Both the position numbers and the translations under genes were made by a program. The notes beneath the pieces were generated by a model. It worked only from the letters and a program-made list of their open reading frames with translations. It was not told where the DNA came from and made no database searches. Below are positions 54,942 through 64,000 of a stretch of 64,000 nt of DNA, piece by piece. Location: assembly GCA_010909165.1 (NCBI GenBank), contig MU008184.1:310001-374000 (forward strand), written 5' to 3'. This DNA is from Anthoceros angustus. Lineage: Eukaryota; Streptophyta; Anthocerotopsida; Anthocerotales; Anthocerotaceae. Every line of letters begins with the position of its first letter. Position 1 is the stretch's first letter.

Positions 54942-54945
54942 GCGA
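54907..54945 (-). other. tRNA-like B box at the right edge of duplication copy 2
   Basis: The minus strand carries GGTTCGAATCC, a perfect B-box match, within 'tcgcacaggttcctggttcg'. No cloverleaf could be drawn. See the companion at 27190. Confidence 0.5.
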
Positions 54946-55461
54946 GGCTATTTTATCACAGCATTTACGCTAGATCGTCGATGTAAGGTAAGCACGTGTT
55001 AGATTACTATGTGGATTGAATGTGGATTGGGCGTTTGGTGGCGACGGCTCCCTGACTCCTTGCGCAGCCACAGAACGCTTTTATCACGCCCCGCAGAATG
55101 TACCTGCTAATTAGATTGGAATTAAGACGCCAGAATCTGGGTGTGCTTGAGCCCAGGCTCATGAGCTCTAGAAATCAGCAGCACCACATAGGCAAATGTT
55201 AATATTTCCGCACTAATCTGGCGCGCGTTGCAACTTGCGGCTGCAGAATTGGTCTGGCGGGGCGTGAAATTGTGGATGCGTCGGACATTGTCCGACTGGT
55301 CAAACGAAGACCACTGCAATCCAGGAGCGTAAGACGCAGAGGCAGAAGAGAGCTACATGCTTCCCGAGTTCCCATAGTGTGCGTCCCTGAAGACATTCCA
55401 GCAGCCTTGCCTGTTATCCTGTACAGTGTAGAGTGCAGCCAGCAGCTGCAGCCTGGCACTC

Positions 55462-56908
55462 ATGGATGCTAGCTTGGAGGAAGGTGTCGGTCGCGAGAGT
55501 ATGCTCAGCACATTAAGCAGCTCGCTGGCCCGCTCCGGGCTGGAGGCTGGAACCGTCTGCCAGCTGCCAGGATGCGGGAAGCCAAGCTTCCAAGGCAAGG
55601 ATTTCTGCAGCAAGACTCACGCTCTCGAGCAGATGCAGCTAGCTGCAGCTAGCTTCAAGCACACTAGACCAGTCTGCAGCCTGCCGGGCTGTAATCGGGC
55701 TGCAGCTGTGAGGGCCCGAAGCTATCAGCAAGGTAGATATTCTGCAGTCTTCATTGCTGGAGTAATGGCCATGAGCATGTCAATTGGAAGCACTAGGCCT
55801 TGAGCCCCGTGTTGTCCTCCTTGCAGGTGTCGACTCTCGGTACCACGACTTCTGTGGTTGGACACATTGCAAGGAGTGGCACGGATCCGCTCTACTTTCT
55901 CCACCGATGGCGGAACAAGAAGGGGAAGTAGTGTCTCAGCTGTTTAAGGTGATTCTTAGGCGAGAATAAAATGTGTTAGAAGCAGTTCTGACGAAAGTGT
56001 TGCCGTGCCTTGCTAGCAACAGGCCTTCTCACTGCCTCCCTCCTCGCTGCATCATGCCGGGCTCAGCTTCACCGTACTTACATATGATTGCTTCAGGGCA
56101 TTCTTCCTCCAAACCAAGCCGAGGCGTTAAATCGGCTGCTGGATGCGGTGGAGATTTCGTGGCCTAAAGATGCCGGCGGCAAGAGGATGCGCGAGGAGCT
56201 CTTCGCGTCCTGCGGACCGGTGGAGTTTTATAAACTCCACCCATGGGAACTGTTGAAAGGTAACTTAACACCTGTTACAAGCTCAATTCAGATAACCGGG
56301 TCCCGGATTCAAGTCCGAGTCACTCCCACCTTCTCAAACTTCTCTCATCTTACTGCCACTGGACAGGTCACCAAGGGCCAGCTCCATTGTATTTTGTCTC
56401 CTTCCGGGCAGCAACAGCCTGCAAAGGAAAGACAGAACGTGGGACAAAGGACCAGCTGGCTTGGAGACAGTCCAGTACCCCTTCATTAGCCAAGGATGGG
56501 ATTGTTCAGAAACAATCCTTTTCCTACAAGGCCACCATATCCAAGACTGGCCATGACTCGGACCTGGTCAAGATCTTTCGAGCTGAAGAGAAGCTTGACC
56601 AGGGCACCACCAGAAAGAGAAAAAGGGACATCAAATGGAGGTACGTTATGACCGAGTACAGCTATACATTCCTCGGCAGAACGTTAGCGCTCTCATCTGA
56701 TTCTTCGGAATCGGAATCCGAATTGGAAATGCTGCCTGTGCTGCACGCACTCCGGCAGAGGGTACCGCAAGGTTTCCCAGACTATCCGCCTACCCTAGGG
56801 GCTGCGGATGTACACATACAGGAGTCCCCAAAGGATCTAGATTTCGCCTCCCTAGCTGATTTCCTAGACGATTTCCTTGCTCTACCTGATTATGAAGAAC
56901 TTATGTAG
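55462..56908 (+). CDS. Zinc-finger/NAC-like transcription factor
   Basis: Four exons, 55462-55732, 55827-55948, 56097-56259 and 56367-56908, join in frame at consensus GT..AG sites and give 365 residues. Residues 33-53 and 72-104 are two related zinc-binding modules: C33-x4-C38-x10-C49-x3-H53 (CQLPGCGKPSFQGKDFCSKT) and C72-x4-C77-x22-C100-x3-H104. Exon 3 opens GILPPNQAEALNRLLDA (subdomain A-like) and has FYKLHPWELLKG (residues 175-186), a good match to NAC subdomain B. Exon 4 continues with PLYFVSFRAATACKGKTERG (C-like) and KWRYVMTEYSYT (about 275-286; compare the W-x-M-x-E-Y signature). The C-terminus is acidic (LADFLDDFLALPDYEEL), a likely activation domain. NAC proteins act as nuclear DNA-binding dimers. 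I do not know this zinc-finger plus NAC arrangement as a described class. The introns are short, 94-148 bases. Confidence 0.78.
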
Positions 56909-57397
56909 CATCTTAACTGGAATTCTGATCAACGTTGTTAATTACATGTACAAAGCTTTTATTTTGTAGTGTATGTTTGAAGTCCTCGACTGGTAGAAGC
57001 TCCTTTCTTGGGATAAGCACCTCGCCCCAGCAGTCACCCGCCTTAGGCCGCTTAACTACGGAGTACTTGTACAAAGTTTCCTTTCTTCATACACGAATTT
57101 CTATGGACATTGTCATAGTCTAACAGCTCGTGTAAATTGGAGATTCTCGATCTCGAATATCAATTAGTTGATAGAATCTGGAATAAAAGATCAACTACAT
57201 AATAAAAGATTTATAAAAATTTAAAGTGTTGTATATCCAAGAAATACCTTATTCTTAGCCTATCGCTTAATAGATGATCATAAATCTGAAATCTAATTTT
57301 GAGTTTTCAATTTGTTTCAATAACTGATACGACTCTCTAATTTGAATTTCGGTATTCTTATATTGGAAACCACAAGTTTTTTATTTCAAGTATTTTC
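56909..57397. other. Intergenic; AT-rich promoter region of the lectin gene
   Basis: No gene seen. The last 270 bases are strongly AT-rich. No specific promoter element could be assigned. Confidence 0.5.
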
Positions 57398-57934
57398 ATG
57401 GCAATGCGAGGAGTATGGATTATTATTTTATCAATCTTAGTTGTATGTATAAAAGATCATAATAATACCTTATATGTTCTTGCAAGAGAAGGAAAATCGA
57501 TTTTGAGGCAGGATGATTATATAGAGTTCAATCCATTTAACGAAGATGCAACCGATCGGGAAAATCACTCTGACTTAGAGGCAGGTCAATACCAGTTTTT
57601 GCTAGCTGGCAGTTGTGAAGTGAGGATAGAAAAATTGGGCAGGTTTTTCTGGGACAAAGTTGAAATTATTTGGCGTCACGGCCAAGCATTAGAAACTTAT
57701 GAATGTGATAAGCTGTACCTTACGAATAAAGGCAATATTGTCGTTTATCGGAGGAATGGAAAAGTACAATGGTCTATAGAACCTCTAAATCTCTCGATAG
57801 GAAAATCAGATACCTTTTATTTAGAATTATCTTCCAACGGAGCTTTACAAATGTTTCAAGAAAGTTACGAAGAAGACGAAGCACTTACTCTTCGAGTTGT
57901 TTGGAATAGTGCTGATGAATCAAGTTATTTTTAG
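57398..57934 (+). CDS. Secreted bulb-type (GNA-like) lectin protein
   Basis: An intronless frame of 178 codons. Residues 1-20 form a signal peptide (RGVWIIILSILVVCIKD). The rest has the beta-prism II signature: LYLTNKGNIVVYRRNGKVQW corresponds to the Q-x-D-x-N-x-V-x-Y mannose-binding strand, and FYLELSSNGALQMF ... LRVVWNS to the following strand and the end of the domain. The canonical Gln and Asp are replaced (YLTNKGNIVVY), so mannose binding may be lost or altered. Single-domain secreted lectins of this type bind glycans in the apoplast and are often tied to defence. No transmembrane or kinase part follows, unlike lectin receptor kinases. AT-rich codon use differs from the neighbouring genes. 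Confidence 0.7.
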   Translation: MAMRGVWIIILSILVVCIKDHNNTLYVLAREGKSILRQDDYIEFNPFNEDATDRENHSDLEAGQYQFLLAGSCEVRIEKLGRFFWDKVEIIWRHGQALETYECDKLYLTNKGNIVVYRRNGKVQWSIEPLNLSIGKSDTFYLELSSNGALQMFQESYEEDEALTLRVVWNSADESSYF

Positions 57935-58277
57935 TGGATCAGGGCAATGATGTTGATTTAAGTTGGGAAGAGTTCGTCCAAGAAGAAATTTATTATCATA
58001 TAAAATAAAATTCAATATATGTTCATAGAAACTTCGGGAACTTTACTTCTTCAGAAAAAAATCAATAAAAATAAAAATATATTATTTCTGAACTCAATCC
58101 CATACATGGTTCACATATCAAACGTCACAACACCAATTCGGATCAACTCACCGAACTTCTAAGTTCTTACTACACTAAAGGCTTAAATTCCTACCGTAGA
58201 AGTAAGCATTTAGTAATGGCTCACTTTGACCTTTTAATAGCTATGTGGCTTTCGTTGCTTACATATTCGTAAGAACG
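57935..58277. other. Intergenic between lectin and HEAT-repeat genes
   Basis: AT-rich, about 340 bases. Nothing beyond presumptive terminator and promoter sequence can be seen. Confidence 0.5.
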
Positions 58278-61200
58278 ATGGCGGAAGATGAGACGGAGCT
58301 GTCGAATGTGCTGCTGCTCCTTTCCGACCGCATGCGCATGAAGAGGGAGAGAGGCCTGTCCCAGCTCCAAGCTTTGCTGTTGCGCACTGGTACCTGCTGC
58401 TATTTTTAATCTTGTCCGAAAGGGCTTTCCGACACTCTGGGCGGTTCGAGTTGATGGGTTTGTTGAGAATTCCAGGGAAACAGGAGCTATGGAGCATCGC
58501 AGTGGACAACCTGAAACAGCTCATATTGTCCGAAAAATGGGAGAACAGACATGGTGGCTTCATGGGGGCAAAGGTTGGCAAGTACTGGATGCCGTCGACT
58601 TGGCCTTGTAGGCAATTGCTGGGTGTTATTCTCAGTTTTGATTTTGTTTCTATGAATCACAGATGATACTTTCCCATTTTCGAGAGGGAAGCTTTGCAGA
58701 GGAGTTGCAGGAGCTTGCTGTATCTCATTTGGAGGACAAGGACCCGCTAGTGAGGTCAGATTGTTGTTGCTGATCTACGAACATGCACAGAAAAACAGGT
58801 TGCTCACCTGATGTGGACTTATTTTTTCATCAGACTGGCTGCAGGGGAGTGTCTTGGTGCCCTTGCGAAAGAAAGGGGCTGTGATGTCTATCTCTCGTCT
58901 AAAAAGTATGTGTTACGAGTGCAGACCCTTCAGGGTCTTGCGAGTTTTGGTGTGTTTTATTCCAATGCTGCAATGTATTTCACTTGCTCAGTCTTAATCA
59001 TTTTCCAGCCGTGTCCTCAAGTCAATAGAAGACCATCTTGATACCAGTTGTTTGTTGGAGGAAGAGGGTATGTCGGTAGCTACTGCAACTAGCAACATGC
59101 ACAAACAGGTGCTGCTGGCACGTCTCTTAGTGTTGTTCTATGTAGGAGGGTCATAAGGTGAAGCAAATGCTGGTGATGCAATGTTGTGACTTGGCCTTCA
59201 TAGTACTGGCCATAATCTTACATGACTTTTGCACCTCTCCTATCCGTGGCTTCTGCCAGCAGAATATGTTGGGAGGACAGAAAATCCAGGAAACATCATT
59301 GAGGGCATTGCAGCACCTTATAGAAGGTTGTGGAGACAACTTCAATTCTGATGGTGACCCTCTAGTGCTGAGGCTTATCCTGAAAACTTTGCAAGACAGA
59401 AACCACTTCGTGAGGGAGGCAGGATTCTCTGTTCTCTGTTCTTTTTGTCATCTGTCCAATACAGAGACGTTAAAGCAGTAATTTCCCTGACTATGTTTGC
59501 TACGTCCTTAGATTGTTTTCCACAGACTGTACAGTCTGTATTGTTTTAACCTTCTCTGCCATCGATTACATATAATCTGTAAGATGTAAGCTGCTGTCCT
59601 TTGACCAAACAAGTCCTGAATCTTGCAGACAAGGACCACAAATAGCTGAAAGTCTGTTACAGGGGCTCAGTGACACCTGGAGTCAAGTCCGATATGGTAA
59701 CTAGGTCAACATGTCGTTTGTCGCAAACTTTGCCCTTCTTGCTGATTGTGACAACTAAAACGTTCTTAATGGCAGAGGCATCGATAGCAGTAAGAATGTT
59801 CTTGACAAGGACACAAGCATTCCATGCGGAGTTTCTTCCGAAACTTCTTCCAGCAATGTATGGTAAATTGGTTCTAGCAGTAGCTGAACTGCTGCAAGCT
59901 CGAACCCTGTGTACTTTCCCTTTCATTCCTGGAGGATCCTTGAACACAGATCTCATGCTTGGTTCATTATTCTTATACAAACATGTGATGGTCAGGTGCC
60001 TCAACCGGTACTATGGAGCCGAAGGAGTCAGGTTGTACTCTCAGGAAACTTGGAAGACCGTGCTGGGAGCTGTGGGAAGGCAGAAAGTTGGTGAAAATGT
60101 GGATCGAGTTGTGTCTTACTATCTACATCAGGCGCAGGCAGCAAATCCATTGATCCGTGAGGTCCGTTGTGTTGATGTCCGATGATGGCTCTACTGTCTA
60201 TTTTCAATCACGTAGAACACAACGCCTTGAACTGTGCAGGCAACTTGTTATTGTGTCTCAGAGCTTGTTGCTAAGCTTGATCACCAGGTATTGCAGTCCA
60301 TTTGTTGCTGCCAGTATGTTGCAACTGGTGCCTATCACCATTGTTTCCTTTCCTCCTCTGCATGAATCTATGTAATTTGCAGGTCCTCAGTCCTTATGTG
60401 CAACCCCTCCTCACGGCCTTAATATCCTCTTCTGAGGATCCAAGCTGGTCTGTGCGTGATGCTGCTTGCACTGGTGAGGGGTGTTTGAGTAGGAGCCTCT
60501 ATTATGCAAGGCAAATGAAATTTGTGATTGAGTCACTTATCCGTTGAAAAGTTGTGAATACACAGCTATGGGGCGCATAATCTGTGAGTTTCCAGACGAG
60601 GCAAAATCTTACTTGCCTGACTTGTATGAGCTGTGGACTGCTCATCTTGCGGACAGTATCTTTCCAACATATGTGCTATTATAGATTGTCTTTGTTGGCT
60701 ACTGTTTGAGATGCAGTCTTCATTAACTCTCTTACAGACGTTACAAGTGTGAGAGAAAACTCAGCTTTTGCTCTTGGATCTGCAATGCGCACGTACAAAG
60801 ACGATGCTGTGGAAAAGGTTTGCTATCTCTGGTTCGTGTTTGGGTTCTGGAGTGTAAGATTGAGTGTTGGTACGGTGGTTCCATTGGTTGGCTTGCATAG
60901 GATTATGGTTTTAGGAAAGGTAAGGTCTCTGATATGGGTGAGTTTTCTCCCGAGCAGGTGATCGAGATTCTAGGAAAGCTTTTGCCCAAGGCAAAGGAGC
61001 AACCTAGTGATGTGGAGTCTCAGAGATCGAGGAACTCTCATCCGAATATGCAGCCTGCTGCAGTTGCAGTCCCAGTTGGCTGCCATTCCTCTCAAGAAAA
61101 CCGTGTTGCTTGTAGACATGCCACAGAGGGAGAGCTATGGCAAGCATCTGACGGAGCCATCTACTTGCTACGTGAACTCACCAATGCAGCTCCCGAGCGA

Positions 61201-61783
61201 GCTTTGGCCTTCCTTCCGCTGCTTTCTGAACTGGTGAGCAAGTGTTTTTGTCGGCAGTCAGCTATGTGCCACATAATTTTATCTCTGCGGATATGAACAG
61301 ACTAATAAGCAGCTCGACGCTCCTTATGGACAGTGTTACTGTACGAATTTTCGACAGTATCCTTATCTCCTGGAGACTTTGTACAGATTGCTACCTTCTA
61401 TAGCAGAGGTACGTGATCTGCCGACCCTTGCAAAACCTCAGTTGCATGCTTCAATAAGTCCGTCTAACGTATAGTGTGCTGTGTCTTCTAGAACGTAGGC
61501 AAGAAGCGATTCAAGCCGTTTCTAGACCTTTTCATCGAGCCCCTCTTCCTAGCCCTCTCATGTGGACAAGTACGTGTGGTTACCCTGTAGAGGTTTGGAG
61601 GTAATGTCTTTGCTACTGACAGAGATGACAACCTCGGTGCTGCTGCAGAGGGTGGCGGAGACTGCTTCAGGTTACTGTGTTTCGAAACTTGTCACCTTCG
61701 TCGGCCCTAACATCTTCAAGGCAAAGCTTTCAGACAGCCAAGCGTCGATTCTGGCAACGAGCCCCTTCGTCAAACTATCTTGA
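58278..61783 (+). CDS. HEAT/ARM-repeat protein, multi-exon
   Basis: Starts at ATG 58278 (MAEDETELSNVLLLLSDRMR). Exons 58278-58389, 58476-58573 and 58663 onward join in frame. Later exons carry LAAGECLGALAKERGCDVYL (58836), RVLKSIEDHLDTSCL (59010), IQETSLRALQHLIEGCGDNF (59285), FLPKLLPAM (59835), CLNRYYGAEGVRLYSQETWK (60000), VLSPYVQPLLTALISSSEDP (60383), SVRENSAFALGSAMRTYKDD (60750), WQASDGAIYLLRELTNAAPE (61140) and KKRFKPFLDLFIEPLFLALS (61503); the stop is at 61781. Paired helices with the W-S-V-R-D-A-A pattern are typical HEAT repeats, which form solenoid scaffolds as in importins or checkpoint adaptors. I recall uncharacterised conserved eukaryotic proteins with the AEGVRLYSQETW phrase but no name. 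Introns are about 60-200 bases. Some junctions (59150-59260, 59480-59780, 60170-60380) are unresolved, so a damaged middle cannot be excluded. Confidence 0.72.
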
Positions 61784-61977
61784 ACCCATGGTTGACGTCC
61801 TGCAAAGTTCCCGAATCGCCGAATCGGCTTCTCACATTTGTTTCGGCTAGCTTTTGATCTGACTCAACGGCTCTAAATCTACCTCGCATGCCTATATGAA
61901 CGTCCACTGTCTTACGCCTCTCTTGTACCTGCACTTGCGCGCTACATTCTGTGCCGCGTCCTCCCGGCGTGTACGCG

Positions 61978-62589
61978 ATGGAGGGGTCGCCCAAAAGGAG
62001 TCGGAGAGCGTCGCTTCGTTCATTGCTGGAGGTAAAGCCGGCGCTCATCACCGATTCAAGTGGGGAACTACTTGTCGAATTCCGTCCGCTAAGGAGGCCG
62101 CACGGCAAGCTGAACAGATCTACTGAACTCTGGGCTCTCATTGATTCCATTGAGAGACGGACCAGCGAACCCGTACCCATGTTGGAGTGGGAACGGAGCC
62201 GCGAACCCGTCCCGATGTCGAAGTGGAAACGTGCAGAGTCGCCAGGAGCTCACCCAGAGATGGACTCAAGCTCCGATACTCCAAAGGAGACGAATGTAAC
62301 ATACGATTCCATTAAGAAAGAGGTTGCGTACGAACTGCGGACATCTTTGGAGGAACAGGCCAGGATGCTGGAACAGCGAAGATTGAACAAGGAATCGAGG
62401 AAGCCACTGGGATCAGGCGATGTGTCGTGTACAGATACCGAACAATGCTGTGATGACAAGATACCTGTGATCACATGTGGTACAATGCTTCGAAGCCAGG
62501 ATCATTTCCATGGCGGCCTCGATGTTCTGGCCTGGAGAGAGCCGAAGGATCCAGCGGCTAGTGAGTTCTCCGTCTTCTTCTCTTATTAA
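61978..62589 (+). CDS. Orphan protein-coding gene (about 203 aa)
   Basis: From the ATG at 61978 the frame reads MEGSPKRSRRASLRSLLEVK and then a basic N-terminal third, a middle with repeated EPVPM (three words SEPVPM, REPVPM and SPGAHPEM), and a coiled-coil-prone stretch (SLEEQARMLEQRRLNKESRK). It ends at 62587-62589, or may splice before that near a GTGAG at 62560. No domain recognised. Codon use and GC content match the HEAT-repeat gene next door. The start lies about 195 bases after that gene's stop on the same strand. Confidence 0.5.
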   Translation: MEGSPKRSRRASLRSLLEVKPALITDSSGELLVEFRPLRRPHGKLNRSTELWALIDSIERRTSEPVPMLEWERSREPVPMSKWKRAESPGAHPEMDSSSDTPKETNVTYDSIKKEVAYELRTSLEEQARMLEQRRLNKESRKPLGSGDVSCTDTEQCCDDKIPVITCGTMLRSQDHFHGGLDVLAWREPKDPAASEFSVFFSY

Positions 62590-64000
62590 GTGGACTTCGT
62601 GGTGGGAGGACAGGACAATGTTGAACGATTTACTTTTTTCCGCGAATGAATGTTGGCGAAAGATTCAGTCGGTCCTCCTGGAAACTCTCAAGTCTTACTG
62701 GGAAATGCATATTGTAAGAACTATGATCTTGATTCCTTAGACAACCGCAGATATTTTGAGGTTATTGAGTTGTTGTGATGCAGCTGTACACGCATGACAG
62801 ATCGATCATATGTCCGTAAGGAAAAACCTTACTCCAGCCTTTAGGGGGAGCAGGGCCTGGGTCTCTGTGATTAGGGAGAGGAGGGATATTGGAGGGCTGG
62901 CTTTGGGGTAGTATACATCTGTACATAGCTGAGGACGATGGATGGCTGAGGTCGTGCTTTGGGGTAGCTAGGTTCTTTGATCTTGGACCACCTTTGTAAA
63001 TATGCTCTTCCCTGCAATCCTGAGAAGTTTAGCACTAAGAAATAGCCTTACTCCAGTCTCTCTCGTTAAGCCATTAGGTGTGGCATACGTCCATCGACGT
63101 AGAGCCTGATATATTGATTGTTTGTTTGGCTGCCGACATAAACGTTGTACAAGTGTTTGTAAGTGCTCTGAAAGCGTGTGTGAGTTTGAATCGTTCTCCG
63201 GCATACGATACTGGAAGTGATCGATGGGCGGAGAGAATTCACGAACCGCACGCGCAAGGCACAGGGGCCGAGAGCATGTTTCATGGGTTATGTAGATATC
63301 TCAATTGAATAAGACGATTGAAGTCTGCCACGCATCTTCTCGAATAGTCAACCCTGTCCCATTTCCCCATCTAACCTATTTCACCTAGTCCCTAGCTGCC
63401 ACATTGTCCCCTCAGCCTTCCATCTGGTGTCGAGGGCAGGGCTCATCGGTTTGTCAGAATCAGTGACGTGCAACATCCAGAGCCCAGAATGAGATGGAGC
63501 TGGTCCTCTTGTAGAGTTCACTGCACAGCTTGGGCTGGATGATTCAATACTATTACAGTTTCCATCTATTCCAGAAGTTTTTCGTTTTCACGTATTCATA
63601 CTGTAGAATGTGCAACGTGTCCCACACTATCTCGCCTTCTTGTTGGCCAAGCTGTAGGCAAGTGCCAAATGACGGTGGAGCATCCCTCACTACCAACGCT
63701 GATAAGATGGAGCTGAGCAGCTGATGGACCTGTTAGAGCTGGAAACCTGTGAGTAACATATCACAGTCCACACCGGTCCAATTATTTGCCTGTAACGATC
63801 CGACTTCCATGACGAGCCAACAAACGGCTCTGAACACCAGCACAGAGTCTCCTTGGAGATGATCCAAGTTAAGAGGACATGGAGAACGCCGCAGATCTGG
63901 CCGTTATTACCATTACTCTGGCCTCCCTATAGTACAATGGGCAAGCGCAGCTAGTGGATCAAGCACGTTGTTCCACGCTGCAAATAATGATTCTGAAGTC
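62590..64000. other. Region without recognisable genes
   Basis: Open frames here are short (under 90 codons), overlap on both strands and show no domain or splice pattern. The start may be 3' untranslated sequence of the orphan gene. The end of the window may cut an unseen gene. Confidence 0.5.

Noticed and set aside
56260-56366. SINE or tRNA relic inside intron 3 of the zinc-finger/NAC gene
   Set aside because: A B-box-like word (GGATTCAAGTCC) is present, but the intron is only 107 bases and there is no A box.

Overview
This window is eukaryotic nuclear DNA from a land plant or close streptophyte relative. The reasons are spliced genes with GT..AG introns of roughly 60-200 bp, several divergent NAC-type (NAM/ATAF/CUC) transcription-factor genes (a plant-specific family), a bulb-lectin gene, a RING-H2 gene of the ATL type, and Ty3/gypsy and non-LTR retroelements. 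The very short introns of the HEAT-repeat gene and the presence of a MORN protein would suit a seed-free plant such as a lycophyte or bryophyte. That placement is inference, not proof.

Layout. 1-3.8 kb: AT-rich repeats and the 3' part of a minus-strand non-LTR reverse transcriptase pseudogene. 3.8-13.24 kb: a GC-rich mobile element (here 'element A', copy 1) that cut the RT gene in two, with a second element ('B', 6.5-10.2 kb) nested inside it. 13.24-14.5 kb: the RT 5' part and a dispersed repeat. 14.7-16.6 kb: NAC-like gene 1 (+). 17.4-27.2 kb: a segment with NAC-like gene 2 (-), a tiny membrane-peptide ORF (-), an intact MORN gene (+) and a non-coding stretch. 27.3-31.3 kb: a small secreted acidic ORF, an inverted copy of the 14-kb dispersed repeat, and a RING-H2 gene. 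31.35-54.94 kb: a second copy of the 17.4-27.2 kb segment, blown apart by insertions. 55.4-62.6 kb: gene-rich single-copy DNA with a zinc-finger/NAC-like gene, a secreted lectin, a HEAT-repeat gene and an orphan gene. 62.6-64 kb: no gene recognised.

The second copy of the duplicated segment is the most informative part. Its NAC gene carries a 2-bp frameshift. Its MORN gene has a stop at codon 5, a 1.31-kb tandem duplication made at a 6-bp microhomology, and a Ty3/gypsy insertion with a 5-bp target-site duplication. That gypsy element lost its RT and RNaseH, received a TIR element in gag, and the TIR element in turn received element A copy 2. An inversion then flipped the 5' LTR with part of gag and about 190 bp of MORN sequence. 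Every boundary can be read from target-site duplications and from the intact copy 14 kb upstream.

The two strongest candidates for something undescribed are: (1) element families A and B, which have TGTGG...CCACA ends and 5-bp target duplications but no recognisable LTRs, with A carrying a gag-like coiled-coil ORF and no pol; and (2) a local cluster of highly divergent NAC-like genes, one of which joins two C-x4-C...C-x3-H zinc-binding modules to a NAC-like domain. No database search was possible; family names rest on motifs read by eye.
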